64,000 bases of DNA from Datura wrightii (Eukaryota > Streptophyta > Magnoliopsida > Solanales > Solanaceae): assembly GCA_035772735.1 (NCBI GenBank), contig JASDFA010000020.1:92263001-92327000 (forward strand), in the 5' to 3' direction. A program made the translations under genes and the position numbers. Numbering within the stretch: position 1 is the stretch's first letter; the number at the start of each line of letters is the position of its first letter. This document shows positions 1-10,204 of the stretch, in pieces. The notes below the pieces were generated by a model. The model searched no databases. It saw only the letters and a program-made list of their open reading frames with translations, and had not been told where the DNA came from.

Positions 1-257
1 CCATATCATTTACAATCAAAATTCATTACACATGTTCAAAACCTCAGCAAGAAAGGGAATTAGCCACTCATTCTTGGATTGATCATCCTAAAATGAGTGT
101 AAATTATACTTACAATTGATAGAAAGAAGAAAGGAAGAGAAGAAATCCCTTAGCTTTTTCAATCTTCAACTGCTACTAACCCACGTTCCTGCTCTCCACT
201 TCTGAACTCAGTCTAAAAACTAAAAACTAAAAACTACTTAAAATAAAACTAAGTGTG

Positions 258-266
258 CTATTTATA
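258..266 (-). promoter_or_regulatory. TATA box of the left-edge LTR-like segment
   Basis: The minus strand reads TATAAATAG just downstream of the GC-rich dyad cluster, the usual place for an LTR promoter. Inferred from sequence only. Confidence 0.45.
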
Positions 267-300
267 CTAGTGGGAAATTTTTCCCGGAATAACAAGCAAC

Positions 301-509
301 GTGTCACGGAGGCCAACACGGAGCACTGCCTCCGTGACACGGCGTGGACGCGGACCCTCACTAGAATTTCCAGGGTCCGGTAAATCAACCTCAACGTGGC
401 ACGGAGGCCATCGCGGAGGCCTATCTCCGTGCCACGGAGCTGACGCGCAGGCACACTGGAAATTGCCATTTTAATTTGTGTCCAGGCAGTGTGCTACCGC
501 GATGGTAGC
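301..509. repeat. Cluster of perfect GC-rich inverted repeats
   Basis: Three perfect dyads lie here. A 13-bp pair (301-313 with 328-340) reads GTGTCACGGAGGC. A 12-bp pair (395-406 with 425-436) reads CGTGGCACGGAG. A 6-bp pair (493-498 with 504-509) reads GCTACC with a 5-nt loop. They stand out as GC-rich words in AT-rich surroundings, like the dyad clusters upstream of the TATA box in the other LTRs of the window. Confidence 0.8.
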
Positions 510-732
510 GTGGCACGGAGCCATCGCGGAGCCCCTATAAATCCTGCATTCCAAGGTCTTTTCCACGCTCGCATCCAAGTCCAACTCCGACATAGTTCCA
601 ACATGCATTTTAGCTCCTAAAAATCACCTTTATCTGCAAAACAAATGCTAATCATGTTGGTTAGTATAAATTCGCCTTTTATTACCAATTACATGATATT
701 ATATACACATTGCACAACAAACAAGGTAAAAA

Positions 733-774
733 TGATACGTTTGAGTATCACTTGGGCATATAAATCTGCCCAAG
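733..774. repeat. Two adjacent short hairpins at the junction with element A
   Basis: TGATAC (733-738) pairs with GTATCA (745-750). Immediately next to it CTTGGGCA (751-758) pairs with TGCCCAAG (767-774). The second hairpin ends where the RNase H of element A is interrupted, so it may mark the terminus of the inserted element. Confidence 0.7.
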
Positions 775-2092
775 ATCATGCACCACCACTTTAGTTCCTA
801 GCAAGTACCTCGGAATTTTTCAAGTGCAAACACAACAGGTAGGAGCTCCTGTTCCATTACTATGTAGTATGTTTGTGCATTGTTTAGAGCTTTACTACTA
901 TAGTAGATTGGGTGGAAGATCTTGTCTCTTTGCTGATGAAGGACCGCTCCTAATGCTACCCCACTTGCATCGCACATGTGCTCAAAGGATTTTGACCAAT
1001 CAGCTGCTACAATGATTGGAGAGGAAGTCAATCTCTTCTTCAGCTCCACAAAAGCCCTCAAACAATCCTCATCAAAATTGAACTTAGTCTCTTTCTCCAA
1101 CAACCAGAATAGGGGATGAGCTATCTTGGAGAAATCTTTAATGAAATGGCAGTAGAAACCCGCATGTCTGAGGAAACTCCTAACACCCTTCATGGTGCAC
1201 GGTGGAGGTAACTAACAATGACATCTATTTTGGCTTGATCTACCTCAATCCCTTTTTTAGAAATTTTGTGTCCCAACAAAATCCCTTTATTGATCATGAA
1301 ATGACACTTTTCCCAATTTAGAACCAAATTCGTCTCCGTACATCTCTTTAATACCTCATCTAAATGTGTCAAGCAGTCATCAAATGAGTCCCCACAACTG
1401 AGAAGTCATCCATGAAGACTTCCATTTTATCTTCCACCATGTAAGAAAAGATGGACATCATGCATCTTTTGAATGTGGCCGGGGAATTTCAAAGACCAAA
1501 AGGCATCCACTTGAATGCAAAAGCACCATAGGGACATGTAAATGTGGTTTTTTCTTGATCCTCGGGTGCGATTGAGATTTGACTATATCCTGAGTATCCA
1601 TCTAAGAAACAATAGTACCCTTTACAGTCTAGTCGATCTAACATTTGGTCAATAAATGGCACTAGGAAATGATACTTCTTTGTCCAGGAGTTTAACTTAC
1701 GGTAATCCATGCAAACTCGCCATCCTGTGATTGGACGAGTAGTTATCAATTCGTTCTTTTCGTTTGAAATAACTGTGATGCCTCATTTCTTAGGCACACT
1801 GTACCGGGCCCACCCAACTACTGTCTGCAATAGGATACACCACCCTTGTATCTAACTTTTTAATAATCTTTTTCTTGACCACCTCTTGCATAGGTGGATT
1901 CAACCTTTTTTGATATTCAACTGATGGGCTGCAATTCTCTTGAAGACTGATTTTGCGAGTGCAAATCCCCGGAGGGATACCAATGATATCAGCTATTGAC
2001 CATCCTATAGCTTGGATATGCTTTTTCAACACCTCAATGAGTTTATTTACCTGCAACGGAGTGAGCTTTGCTGAAATGATAATTGGGAGCAT
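775..2092 (-). pseudogene. Element A reverse transcriptase and RNase H, broken
   Basis: Fragments in several frames together give an Athila-type pol. The RT N-terminus contains LPIIISAKL and the GWSIADI segment (2092-1790). Next comes GWRVCMDYRKLN and the KTTFTCPYGAFAFKWMPFGL block (1749-1489), then the catalytic F-M-D-D at 1416-1405, the thumb (1372-1190), and RNase H with SFLRHAGFY and MCDASGVALGAVL (1193-798). The catalytic aspartates are intact, but frameshifts near 1790, 1490, 1373 and 1195 kill the reading. RNase H breaks off after the EKFR and GTKVVVH segments at the junction with the left-edge element. The product would copy element RNA and degrade the RNA strand. Confidence 0.85.
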
Positions 2093-2937
2093 TTAATTCT
2101 CTCCCAGGTATGCATATTATAGGTTACTGGGCAAGGGTTTGAGCTCCTGCTTTGGTGGGGTCACAATAGATGGCTGTGACGAAGAGGTTGTACAATTCTT
2201 CAAATCAAGGTCTAGCTTTCTTGGTGGGAATGAATAATCTCTTATCTCCTTGTGAACATGATGAACCTCCTCGAGTTATTCACCTTTCAAGAAAACATCA
2301 GCAATAAGTTCTCCAACAACTTCTTCCTCAATCTCCCACTTGAATATATCATTCTCTAATATATCCTACATTGGAGCTGGTGTTGTTTTCTGTTATTGGA
2401 GTTGCCATATGAGATGCTAACTCGTTCATCCGCTCCTCTAGTTGTGGAATGATAACATCATGACTCTTTACAGAGGTTGTTAGGTTCAAGAGTTTACTCC
2501 ATCAATCTTGGCCTCCCTCTTCAGTCGCAAGAACTTTTTCAAGCACCACTTTTAGAGTACTTTCCATATGAGGTGGAACTGACTTATTACTCCCTTGACT
2601 ACTCGTATCGACTGACCGAGCATTGTTCCAAACTTAGTTTCCATAATAGACATAATCATAGTCATGGTTGTCTTGGCTCTATCTAGCATGGAAACCCATC
2701 GTATAGTTCGTCAACAACTCCATCCGCTTCATCACGACTAAAAACATTGCGTCTTTCTTCCCCTCTCTACGCCACATTTTGTTTACTAGCTTGATGGTCT
2801 CCACACAAGGCACCTCTTCCGGGTCTCAGGACCATCCTTCAAAACTGCTCATGAGCCACTCACAATCATTTTGTAGCAACCACTGTGGTGTAAAACTAAT
2901 TCAACTTAACAATCAACACAAGAATATCAAGCACTAG
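2093..2937 (-). pseudogene. Element A leader, gag tail and pre-RT linker
   Basis: About 0.85 kb separates the primer site from RT. From the right it holds a leader with the same CAACTTAACAATCAACAC stretch as element C. A decayed gag tail follows (minus-strand reading with IKLVNKMW and MELLTNYTMG, then LEERMNELASHM near 2400-2440). A pre-RT linker (KLDLDLKN, then PSIVTPPKQELKPLPS, about 2110-2220) completes it. The CCHC-bearing gag core and the DLGA protease expected between these parts are missing. Element E has the same kind of junction, so the loss may be a family trait rather than decay of one copy. Confidence 0.7.
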
Positions 2938-2955
2938 TCCCTAGCAATGGCTCCA
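2938..2955 (-). promoter_or_regulatory. Primer-binding site, tRNA-Asp type (element A)
   Basis: The minus strand reads TGGAGCCATTGCTAGGGA four bases inside the 5' LTR. It matches the tRNA-Asp complement used by Athila elements (TGGCGCCGTTGCCGGGGA) at 14 of 18 positions. Confidence 0.8.
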
Positions 2956-4011
2956 TTTTTGATAACGTCCAAAATATATCCTTCATGCAAAGAATATACA
3001 CGGCCGAATTATCAAAACAAGTAACCCAACAAGGGTCGGGGTCGAATCCCACAAGGACTAGGGAATAATAGTTACAAGTGTCGGTTTGAGAAATTGACGT
3101 TAACTTGCACCACAGATATTTAATATAAAAACAAATAAAATGGGGGGGTTAAAATTTGCAATGAATTGTATTGGGTGAATTAGTGAAATAAAACAGCAAG
3201 ATCAGCTAATTTGTCAACAAGAGTGTGAAAGACTAAAGGTGCGGTGTAGATGAAATACTAACTAGATTGGGACATGCCAGGACATCTTATGAGTTCAACA
3301 AGTGTAAATAATCTAGAGAAGTGGGTAATTACAGCTTTTCAGCCTTCTAATTACCTCTTACTAGAGTTTGTTCAAACGTCTAGTTACAGTTTAGCTCAAC
3401 ACGATTTGACTTGGATTAGCAACTGGACTAATTTCTAGCTATTAGCTGCTAATAAGGAATGAAAATACAATTTCAGCTATTTCAAGCCCAATTTCACAAT
3501 GTCTTATCCATACCCACTATTAAATTCTCTTCTAATACTTAATTATTTTTCTACAAGCAACAATCAAGCAAGAACGAATAGACCCATATCATAATCAATG
3601 GATCTTCCTTTACAGATTGAAGAGAATATAATACATTTACACTTATTTGAACAATATGAAGATGAATCTAATTAAGTATTCATCAACACAAACCTCTAGT
3701 TAATGATTTAGCTACTCATGATTAAGAAATTCAAAAACACATTCAACAATAGCTTCATTAAATTTAATAGCAAGAGTAGAAAAATCAACTTCACAAGATA
3801 ATCTCCAACAATAGCTTAAACTTACTAGTAGAAAGAAGAAATAGAGAAGAGTACTTTTTTCAAATTTACCAATCAAAATCTCCCTACTACAACCAAGAGA
3901 ATATTCGGCTACTAAAAAGGGAAACAATGATGTGATATATGCTTTTGCTCTCTCTCGATATCTCTCTTTTTATCTCTTCTTCTTCCTTCTCTGTACAAAG
4001 TATTTTTTCTT

Positions 4012-4020
4012 CTATTTATA
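4012..4020 (-). promoter_or_regulatory. TATA box, element A LTR
   Basis: The minus strand reads TATAAATAG about 70 bp downstream of the dyad cluster. The same box sits at 7335-7343 and 50591-50599 in the two LTRs of C. Confidence 0.65.
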
Positions 4021-4088
4021 TCTTGAAAAGTAGGGCACTTTTTATCTCTTTTCCCGTGTTGGACTATTATACCCCTGAGCACCATTCT

Positions 4089-4123
4089 GGAATCGGCGAA
4101 GGCACCGGATATTCGCCGATTCC
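4089..4123. repeat. Perfect 12-bp inverted repeat in LTR U3
   Basis: GGAATCGGCGAA (4089-4100) and TTCGCCGATTCC (4112-4123) are perfect complements around an 11-nt spacer. The same place in C's LTRs holds degraded versions (about 7411-7447 and 50669-50703). Confidence 0.85.
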
Positions 4124-4549
4124 AATTCATGAACCACCAGGTATCTTTTATGATCCCTTACTAAATTCCAGTGAACATCGGCGGTTTATCCGGCATTTCA
4201 CCGATGCCAATCCATGAATTGCTGGCTCTTCAAGCTATTTTCCAGAACTTTGGGTGCCTTTCGGCAATTGGAGTAGCGAATCGCCGCTAGCAATCTGTGA
4301 ACTGCTGATGGCATTAATCCTCAAAGGCAGTGGTGTTTGGCCTTTGGTCGGCGTTTCGCCGGTTTTCACCTGTGGATCACCGATTTCCTCTCACTCCCTT
4401 CTTTTGGCTCTATTTTTGCTCTTTTCTTCATATTTGTCATCTGCACACAACAAAAGCAAAAAGGGCATAAAATCCAGATAATCAACTCAACAACTAAGCA
4501 AAAACTCAAGTTTTAGAACCTAATAAGTTGGTAAATTACCAACTCATCA

Positions 4550-4554
4550 ACCTC
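4550..4554. repeat. Right-hand target duplication of element A
   Basis: ACCTC directly abuts the outer end of A's LTR and is part of element D's integrase reading. The partner lies beyond the left edge, so it cannot be confirmed. Confidence 0.5.
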
Positions 4555-5419
4555 CAAAAACACCCAATCATCAACTTCATACTCAAGATCCCTCCTCCTC
4601 ATACCCGCATAGGACTTTTGGCGACTCAGAGATATTTTTAATTTGTCCCTTATAAGCTGAACCTTCTCCATAGCCTCATGAAATGAATCCGGGCCTATCA
4701 ATGTAGCTTCACCGAACTCAAACCAACCAATAGGCGATCTACATCTCTGCCCATAGAAAGCCTCAAATGGAGCCATCTGAATGCTGGAATGGTAGCTGTT
4801 GGTATACACAAACTCAATAAGAGGCAAATAATCATCCCAACTACCCTTGAAGTCAATCACACATGCTCTCAACATGTCCCCGAGAGTCTGAATAATCCGC
4901 TTCCGTCTGTTTGCAGGTGAAATGTTGTGCTAAGATTGAACTGAGTACCAAGTCCCTTTTGAAACGATCTCCAAATCTAGGAGGCAAACTAAGTTCCTCT
5001 ATAAAATTTGATGGACAATAGCAATCCATGCAACCGAACTAACTCCTGAATGTATAATTTAGCATAATCCTCCACTGAATTGGTTGTTTTGACCGGTAGA
5101 AAATGAGGTGCTATAGTCAACCTATCCACAACCACCCATATAGAGTCATACTGACGATGAGTGTGCGGCAACCCTATGATCAAGTCCATATTGATTTCCT
5201 CCCACTTCCAAGTAGGAATAATGACGTCGTGAAGTACACCTCATGGTCTCTGGTGCTCAACCTTCACTTACTGACAATTCGGACCCTTGGCCACAAACTT
5301 CGCTATGTCCTTCTTCATGCCATTACACCAATAGACTTCCCACAGGTCATGGTACATCTTAGTGGAACCTGGATTTATAGAGTATCCAGAACCGTGAGCT
5401 TCATGCAACATCCTCCCCC
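4550..5419 (-). pseudogene. Element D integrase, broken
   Basis: Decayed integrase on the minus strand. The HHCC zinc-binding part lies in shifted frames around 5260-5419. The catalytic core shows MDLIIGLPHTHRQYDSIWVV and VVDRLT (5189-4989) and a strand with TTFHLQTDG near 4920. The C-terminal part (4875-4550) has DFKGSWDD, MAPFEAFYGQRCRSPIGWFE and EVDDWVFLEV. The usual S-D-R-G-T around the second catalytic Asp reads K-F-Y-R-G-T, so that aspartate is lost. Element A cuts the protein just before the GPY/F module. Confidence 0.82.
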
Positions 5420-6263
5420 TTAAGTCACCAGCATCCAGTACACATAAACGACCCTATATTGGAGCACACCATCTCCCCTTTGGGATAAAACCTTGACCTT
5501 CTGATTTTGAACCGCTTCCTTCAACTTCACCAAAATAGGATCCTTTTCTTGTCTAGTCTTAACATCGGTCACCAAAGATGATTTTGATCCATTCTGAATG
5601 ATGAAACCACCATTTGTTGAATCAACCAGACGAACTCCTAGTCGTGCAAAACAATGTACATCCTTCACCAGCTCCTTCCTTTCCTCATCTATATATGACA
5701 CACACTCTATGGAAATTCTTCTAAGAGCGTCCGCCTCCACATTAGCCTTGCCCAGATGGCAAAGGACGCTCATATCATGATCCTTGAGTAGCTCCAACCA
5801 CCTCCTTTGATGTACATTTAGATCCTTCTGGGTGAACAAACACTATAGGCTTTTTTGGTCCGTAAACATATCTACATAGACCCTGTACAAATAGTGTCTC
5901 AAAATCTTCAAGGTGAATACTACTGCCACCAATTTGAGATTATGAGTCGAGTAATTCTTCTCATGGACGTTCAGCTGCCTGGAAGCATATACTATAACCT
6001 TACCATGCTGCATCAATACACAACCAAGGCCAATCCTTGAGGTGTCACAATATACCACAAACCCATCGGTACCCTCAGGTAGGGTCAACAATGGTGCGGA
6101 GGTGAATCGAGTCTCTAACTCTTGGAAGCTCTTCTCATAAGCCTCCGACCACTGAAACTTCACTTTCTTCTGGGTCAACTTAGTCAATTGGGCAGCGATG
6201 GATGAAAACGCCACAACAAAATCTCCGATAATAATCAGCTAAGCTCAAGAAACTTCTAATATC
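5420..6263 (-). pseudogene. Element D RNase H and linker to integrase
   Basis: The minus strand reads DIRSFLSLADYYRRF, then FQWSEAYEKSFQELE, LPEGTDGFVVYCDTSRIGLG and VHEKNYSTHN (6214-5843). A stop breaks it before MFTQKDLN, RRWLELLKDHDMSV and KANVEADALRRIS (5839-5420). This is the RNase H domain with the first catalytic Asp in YCD, followed by the linker before the integrase zinc finger. There is a frameshift near 6200. The right end is the ATATC duplication made by element C. Confidence 0.85.
6259..6263. repeat. Target duplication of element C, left copy (ATATC)
   Basis: ATATC here and ATATC at 51150-51154 flank element C exactly, 45 kb apart, with all nested elements between them. It fixes both ends of C. 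Confidence 0.92.
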
Positions 6264-7334
6264 TGATAACGTCCAAAATATATCCTTCATGCAAAGAATA
6301 TACACGGTCGAAGTATCAAAACAAGTAACCCGACGAGTGCCGGGGTAGAATCTCATGGGGAATAGGGAATGATAGTTACAAGTGCTAGTTGATAAATTGA
6401 AGTTAGCTTGCACCACAGAGATTTAATATAAAAAAATAAATAAAATGGGAGGTTAAAATTTTTAGTGAATTGTACTAGGTAAATTAGTGAAATAAAACAG
6501 CACGATCAGCAAAGTTGTCAGCAAGATTGTGAGAGACTAGAGGTGCGGTGTAGATGAAATACTAACTAGATCGAGACATGTCAAGTCATCTTATGAGCTC
6601 AACAAGTGTAAATAATCCCGGAAAGTGGGTAATTACATATTTCCAGCCTTCTAATTACCTCTTACTGGAGTTTTGTCAAACCTCTAAACACGATTTAACT
6701 CAACCCAATTTGATTTTGATTATATTTTGCACTAATTTCTAGTTATTAGCTGCTAATAAGGAATGAGAATGCAATTTCAGCTATTTCTATCCCAATTTTG
6801 TAATCTCTTATCCATACCCAATATTAAATTCTCCTCCAATGCTTGATTGTTCTTTTATAAGCAATAATCAAGCAAGAATAAATAGACCCAGATCATAATC
6901 AATAGACCTTCCTTTATAGGTTGAAGAGAATCTAACAGATTTACACTTATTTGAACAATATAAAGATGACTCTAGCAATACCTAATCTAATTAAGTATTC
7001 ATCATCACACACCTCTAATTAATCATTTAGCTACTCATGATTAAAAAATTCAAAAACACATTCATCAAAAGCTTCATTGAATTTAATAGTAAGAGTAGAA
7101 AAATCAACTTCACAAGATAATCTCCAACAATAGCTAAAACTTACTAATACAAAGAAGAAATAGGGTATAGTACTTTTTCCATATTTACCAATCAAAATCT
7201 CCATACTTCAACTAAGAGAATGTTCTGTAGTTAAAAAGGAAAACAATGATGTGATATATGCTTTTGGTCTCTCTCAATATCTCTATTTCTATCTCTCCTT
7301 CTACCTTGCATATCTGTGCAAAGTAGTTTTTCTT

Positions 7335-7343
7335 CTATTTATA
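7335..7343 (-). promoter_or_regulatory. TATA box, element C 3' LTR
   Basis: The minus strand reads TATAAATAG at the same place as in the A LTR. Confidence 0.6.
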
Positions 7344-7847
7344 TCCTGAAAAGTAGGGAACCTTTTAACACATTTCCCTTGTTGGACGATTATACCCTTG
7401 AGCACCATTCTGGAATTGGCGAAGGCACCGGTGGTTCGTCGGTTCCAATTTGTTAACCGTCGAGTATCATTTTTGAGCCGTTACTAAATTCCAGTGGACA
7501 TCGGCGGTTCACCCGGCATTCCGATGATGCCAATCCATGAACCATCAGTTCTTCAAGCTATTTTCCAGAACTTTGGATGCCTTTTGGTGAATGGACCGGT
7601 GAATCGCCGCTAGCAATCCGTGAACGACTGGTGGCATTAATCCTTAGAGGCAGTGATGTTCGTCCTTTGGTCGGCGTTTCGCTGGTTTTCACCTGTGGAT
7701 TGTCGACTTCCTCTCACTCCCTTCTTTTTTCTTCATTTTTGCTCTTTTCTTCACATTTAGTCATCTGCATGCAACAAAAACAATAAAAGGCATAAAATCC
7801 ATAGAATAAACTCTAGAACTAAGCAAAAACTCAAGTTTTAGAGCCTC

Positions 7848-8154
7848 TAGGGAAAAATAGAGATGTCTCCTACGTTACCCATAATATGTGGAAGTATCGA
7901 TGTAATTTCATAGAGTCATTCGGTCTGAATGCTACATGAAGAACATAAGCCAGATGACGGAACGGGAAGACCCAGGATGTAGAAGATCATAACATGAGTG
8001 ATTCGGCGGATTTGGATTCATATATATATCCACCCATGTGGTACTTCATTCTACGATATATATAAGATCCATCTTTATAGATATCATCATCTACATCCAG
8101 AAAGCCGTATGCTTTGGAAGAAGCTTGTACAGTTTGGGAAGGGGTTTTGATTGA
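7848..8154 (+). other. Plastid-like DNA: rpl2 group II intron fragment (NUPT)
   Basis: About 307 bp interrupts the C 3' LTR between the GAGCCT word and the terminal TTGAGTTGG, and is absent from the other Athila-like LTRs. It has no LTR or TIR character. Positions 8102-8135 fit a group II intron domain V (AGCCGTATGC, a GCTT/AAGC helix, TTGTACAGTTT). The upstream text matches my memory of the chloroplast rpl2 intron, in sense orientation. The group II call is visible in the sequence; the rpl2 and plastid assignment is recall and needs a search. A mitochondrial copy is possible. Confidence 0.72.
8102..8135 (+). ncRNA. Group II intron domain V remnant
   Basis: A 34-nt hairpin with the AGC-type catalytic triad start (AAGCCGTATGC), a GCTT/AAGC upper helix and a closing TACAGTTT arm. 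One C-A mismatch breaks the lower helix. It is a fragment in a nuclear transposon, so no activity is implied. Confidence 0.65.
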
Positions 8155-8181
8155 TTGAGTTGGTAAATTTCCAACTCATCA

Positions 8182-8197
8182 AAAACCGCCAAAATTG
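8182..8197 (-). promoter_or_regulatory. Polypurine tract of element C
   Basis: The minus strand reads CAATTTTGGCGGTTTT directly before the 3' LTR. It corresponds to the cleaner AAGTTTGGGGGTT tract of element B and would prime plus-strand synthesis. Confidence 0.6.
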
Positions 8198-9094
8198 AAT
8201 CATTTCTTGTCCTTAAGTAATGCAATACTCATTCATTGAGAAATACGTCACCTCTATTCACAATTATACCTTGCCAATCACTTGAACTATGACAACCCAA
8301 AAATATTCTCACCACGCTCACCGAAAAAGAGAAGAAAATACCCCAAGAGATCAAAACAAAGAAGATATTTCAAACAGGCTGCCGCTTACCACCAATTAAA
8401 GATTATGAAATGATTCATTTAGTAAAACAAGGGCATTGCTCAAAAATGAAACACACATAGCATCTCAAGTTATAATCAACTCACATTCGAAGCTTGCCTT
8501 AGAGTTTACACTCCTCGTTCCCTATTGCCACATTAACTCTGAGTGCTCTTGTGCCCCCAAAAAGGAATGATGCCACTGACTAAAATAAGAATCCCTATTC
8601 TTTAGGTCATGTGATTACTTTAATACACACAAGGGATTGTTTGGAAGAGGCACTCACACTCACTCTCCCAAAAGAATTCTTCATGAATACACTTGACTCA
8701 TAGGCTTGCCCTTCATGTAATTCGCCACTAATGTAGATTAGCTGCACCTAGAATCATTTAGGGATTGCGGGTTATGATGTAGGCTCGGGGTAAGGTTAGG
8801 ATAAAAATTTGGCAAAAGTGAGTAGATCCTCCCCAATGCATTTTGTGAACACACCTTACATCAACTCCTTCCACTCACTTCACCTTGTTTCACTTCTTTC
8901 CTTGTTTATGACTTTCAATTCTTTAACAACACTCCTTATAACCCCTTTGTCTTTCACAACTCCTTATTGCCTCAAGAGGAAATACCGGTTCACACAAATT
9001 GTCTTTCTATTTATGATTTATCCTTCGGTGACTTTTGATGCAATGTGGTGTTCCCCTCTCACTATAATTCTTATTTTCCCCCTTTGTTTTGCAC

Positions 9095-9110
9095 ACCCCA
9101 AACTTAAGCT
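9095..9110 (-). promoter_or_regulatory. Second, internal polypurine-like tract (element C)
   Basis: The minus strand reads AAGTTTGGGGT, about 0.9 kb inside the 3' LTR. Element B has the equivalent at 15619-15633. A central plus-strand primer is an inference. Confidence 0.45.
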
Positions 9111-10204
9111 TTTGCCTCATTTTTCAAAATTTTTTTTATCACTCCCTCTTTCTTAGACTTTAAGTCTTATTTCATCACTTATCTTGTCACTAGCATTTAG
9201 GGAGAATAAGGGCCAAAGAGAGGTATTAAGAACGGTCTTAAAGCTTGTAATGTGGTTGCCAAAGAAAGGGTTTAAGGCTCAATGTTGGCTAACAAGGATC
9301 AATGCTCATGGATGACATTTGGGTGAAGTGACTAGACAAAGGAAAGCCTAAAATCATGTTCTTAGCACAACTACATATAGAATTTCTCCTTGAATAACAT
9401 TTGTCGTAAGTTCTAGACAAGATATAATGCATGAGATTCATCAAACATTTTCTCACTAAATAAGGCATCACCCTTAAAGGATCTAAAAGAATCATTCTCA
9501 ACACAAGATATCAAATTAGGACATCAAAGTAGGAAAATATCATAAGTCAAGCAAAGAATTTACAATGTATGACAAAGAATGATATGCTACGGTGCCAACA
9601 CTTGCTCATTATCTATCTTTTCATGTCCTTGTTTTGAAATTCCATTTCAACAATTTTTCGGTGGCGCCTCTCAAAACAACTTCTCAATAGACTCCAAACA
9701 ACATGGAATTTTCCCCTAAGAATGTCGCCACTCAATCTATAATCGGGAAATACCAACCCGGTTCAACAACAAAAAATAAACAAAACAAAAGAATGCTCCT
9801 CGGGAAAGAATCGTGGTCAAAAGAAACCCTCCGAGTTTTAATACAATGGCGAAAAAGGAACAAGACTTTGGGGTCATTTCATTCAAGGTTTCAAGATTGT
9901 ACAATTTAAACAAAAGACCCCATTTTGTCACTAATAATCAATCATAAAAATTGAACAAAGTCATTAATTTCATTCCTTTCAGAAAAAGACATGCCCGACA
10001 AAGGCAATCATCAATAAACAAAATAAAACAACAGCCAGAAAAGGCCTGGACTTAATCAAATTCAAACAAGAACATAAGAGCATCAAAAGAAACATCCATC
10101 CCTAGCCCCCTCATCATTGTCTCATCCCTCCCCCACTTAACAACATATATTGTCCCCAATGTGAATATGCAAAAGCAAAAGGGACAGGGAACTCCCTGAG
10201 TGGG

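Larger units (their letters stand above)
1..774 (-). mobile_element. LTR-like segment of an unassigned retroelement
   Basis: This segment has no supportable gene. Read on the minus strand it has an LTR-type layout: GC-rich dyads (about 300-540), then a TATAAATAG box (258-266), then an AT-rich leader-like stretch to the window edge. It meets the RNase H coding sequence of element A near 774/775, where the RNase H reading stops making sense. It shares no obvious sequence with the Athila-like or Tekay-type LTRs elsewhere in the window. Its ends, target duplication and family cannot be fixed because it runs off the left edge. A 3' internal tail plus LTR of an element nested in A is the simplest reading. 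Confidence 0.45.
775..4549 (-). mobile_element. Element A: Athila-like LTR retrotransposon, 5' part
   Basis: The order on the minus strand is 5' LTR (4549 to 2960), tRNA-Asp-type primer site (2955-2938), leader and gag tail, pre-RT linker, reverse transcriptase and the start of RNase H, where the left-edge segment interrupts it. The gag core and protease are absent. Its LTR and leader match element C closely, so A and C belong to one family. It is inserted in the integrase C-terminal region of element D; only the right-hand flank (ACCTC) is visible. Its 3' half and 3' LTR lie outside the window. Confidence 0.85.
2960..4549 (-). repeat. Element A 5' LTR
   Basis: A 1.59-kb LTR. On the plus strand it starts TGATAACG and ends CCAACTCATCA, so the minus strand runs TGATGAGTTGG to CGTTATCA. 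It closely matches both LTRs of element C and more distantly those of B. It contains a GC-rich dyad block (about 4085-4380), a TATAAATAG box (4012-4020) and, near its inner end (about 3030-3055), a T-arm-like GGGGTCGAATCCC word also present in B, C and E. Only one A LTR is in the window, so age cannot be estimated. Confidence 0.88.
6264..8181 (-). repeat. Element C 3' LTR
   Basis: Starts TGATAACG and ends CCAACTCATCA on the plus strand, homologous along its length to the C 5' LTR and the A LTR. It is 1918 bp against about 1628 bp for the 5' LTR. The excess is a plastid-like insertion near its outer end (7848-8154). A dyad block lies at about 7410-7700 and a TATAAATAG box at 7335-7343. Confidence 0.9.
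8182..10204 (-). other. Element C 3' non-coding region
   Basis: Two kb between ORF2 and the 3' LTR with no convincing coding sequence. It is homologous to element B 14646-16400. Shared words include CATAGGCTTGCCCTTC (8701-8716 in C), the GGGTTATGA/GGGTCATGA stretch with GGTAAGG, a second polypurine-like tract (9095-9110), and the AATCTATAATCGGGAA word near 9733. Conservation in two otherwise different elements suggests a cis function in the element. Confidence 0.7.

Noticed and set aside
301..540. CRISPR-like array (recurring CACGGAG words)
   Set aside because: Spacing is irregular, the words are dyads of different length, and the context is a plant LTR.
3030..3060. Possible tRNA (GGGGTCGAATCCC resembles a T-arm)
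   Set aside because: No acceptor, D or anticodon arms can be built around it, and it recurs at the same place in every Athila-like LTR.
6264..8181. Solo LTR in element D
   Set aside because: The ATATC flank matches the far side at 51150, and the 3' non-coding region follows directly, so it is the 3' LTR of the large element C.
8809..9156. A 115-codon open frame on the plus strand
   Set aside because: It is antisense to the element, rich in Leu/Ser/Phe from pyrimidine-rich DNA, and lies in the 3' non-coding region shared with B, where the equivalent frame (15481-15723) does not encode the same protein.
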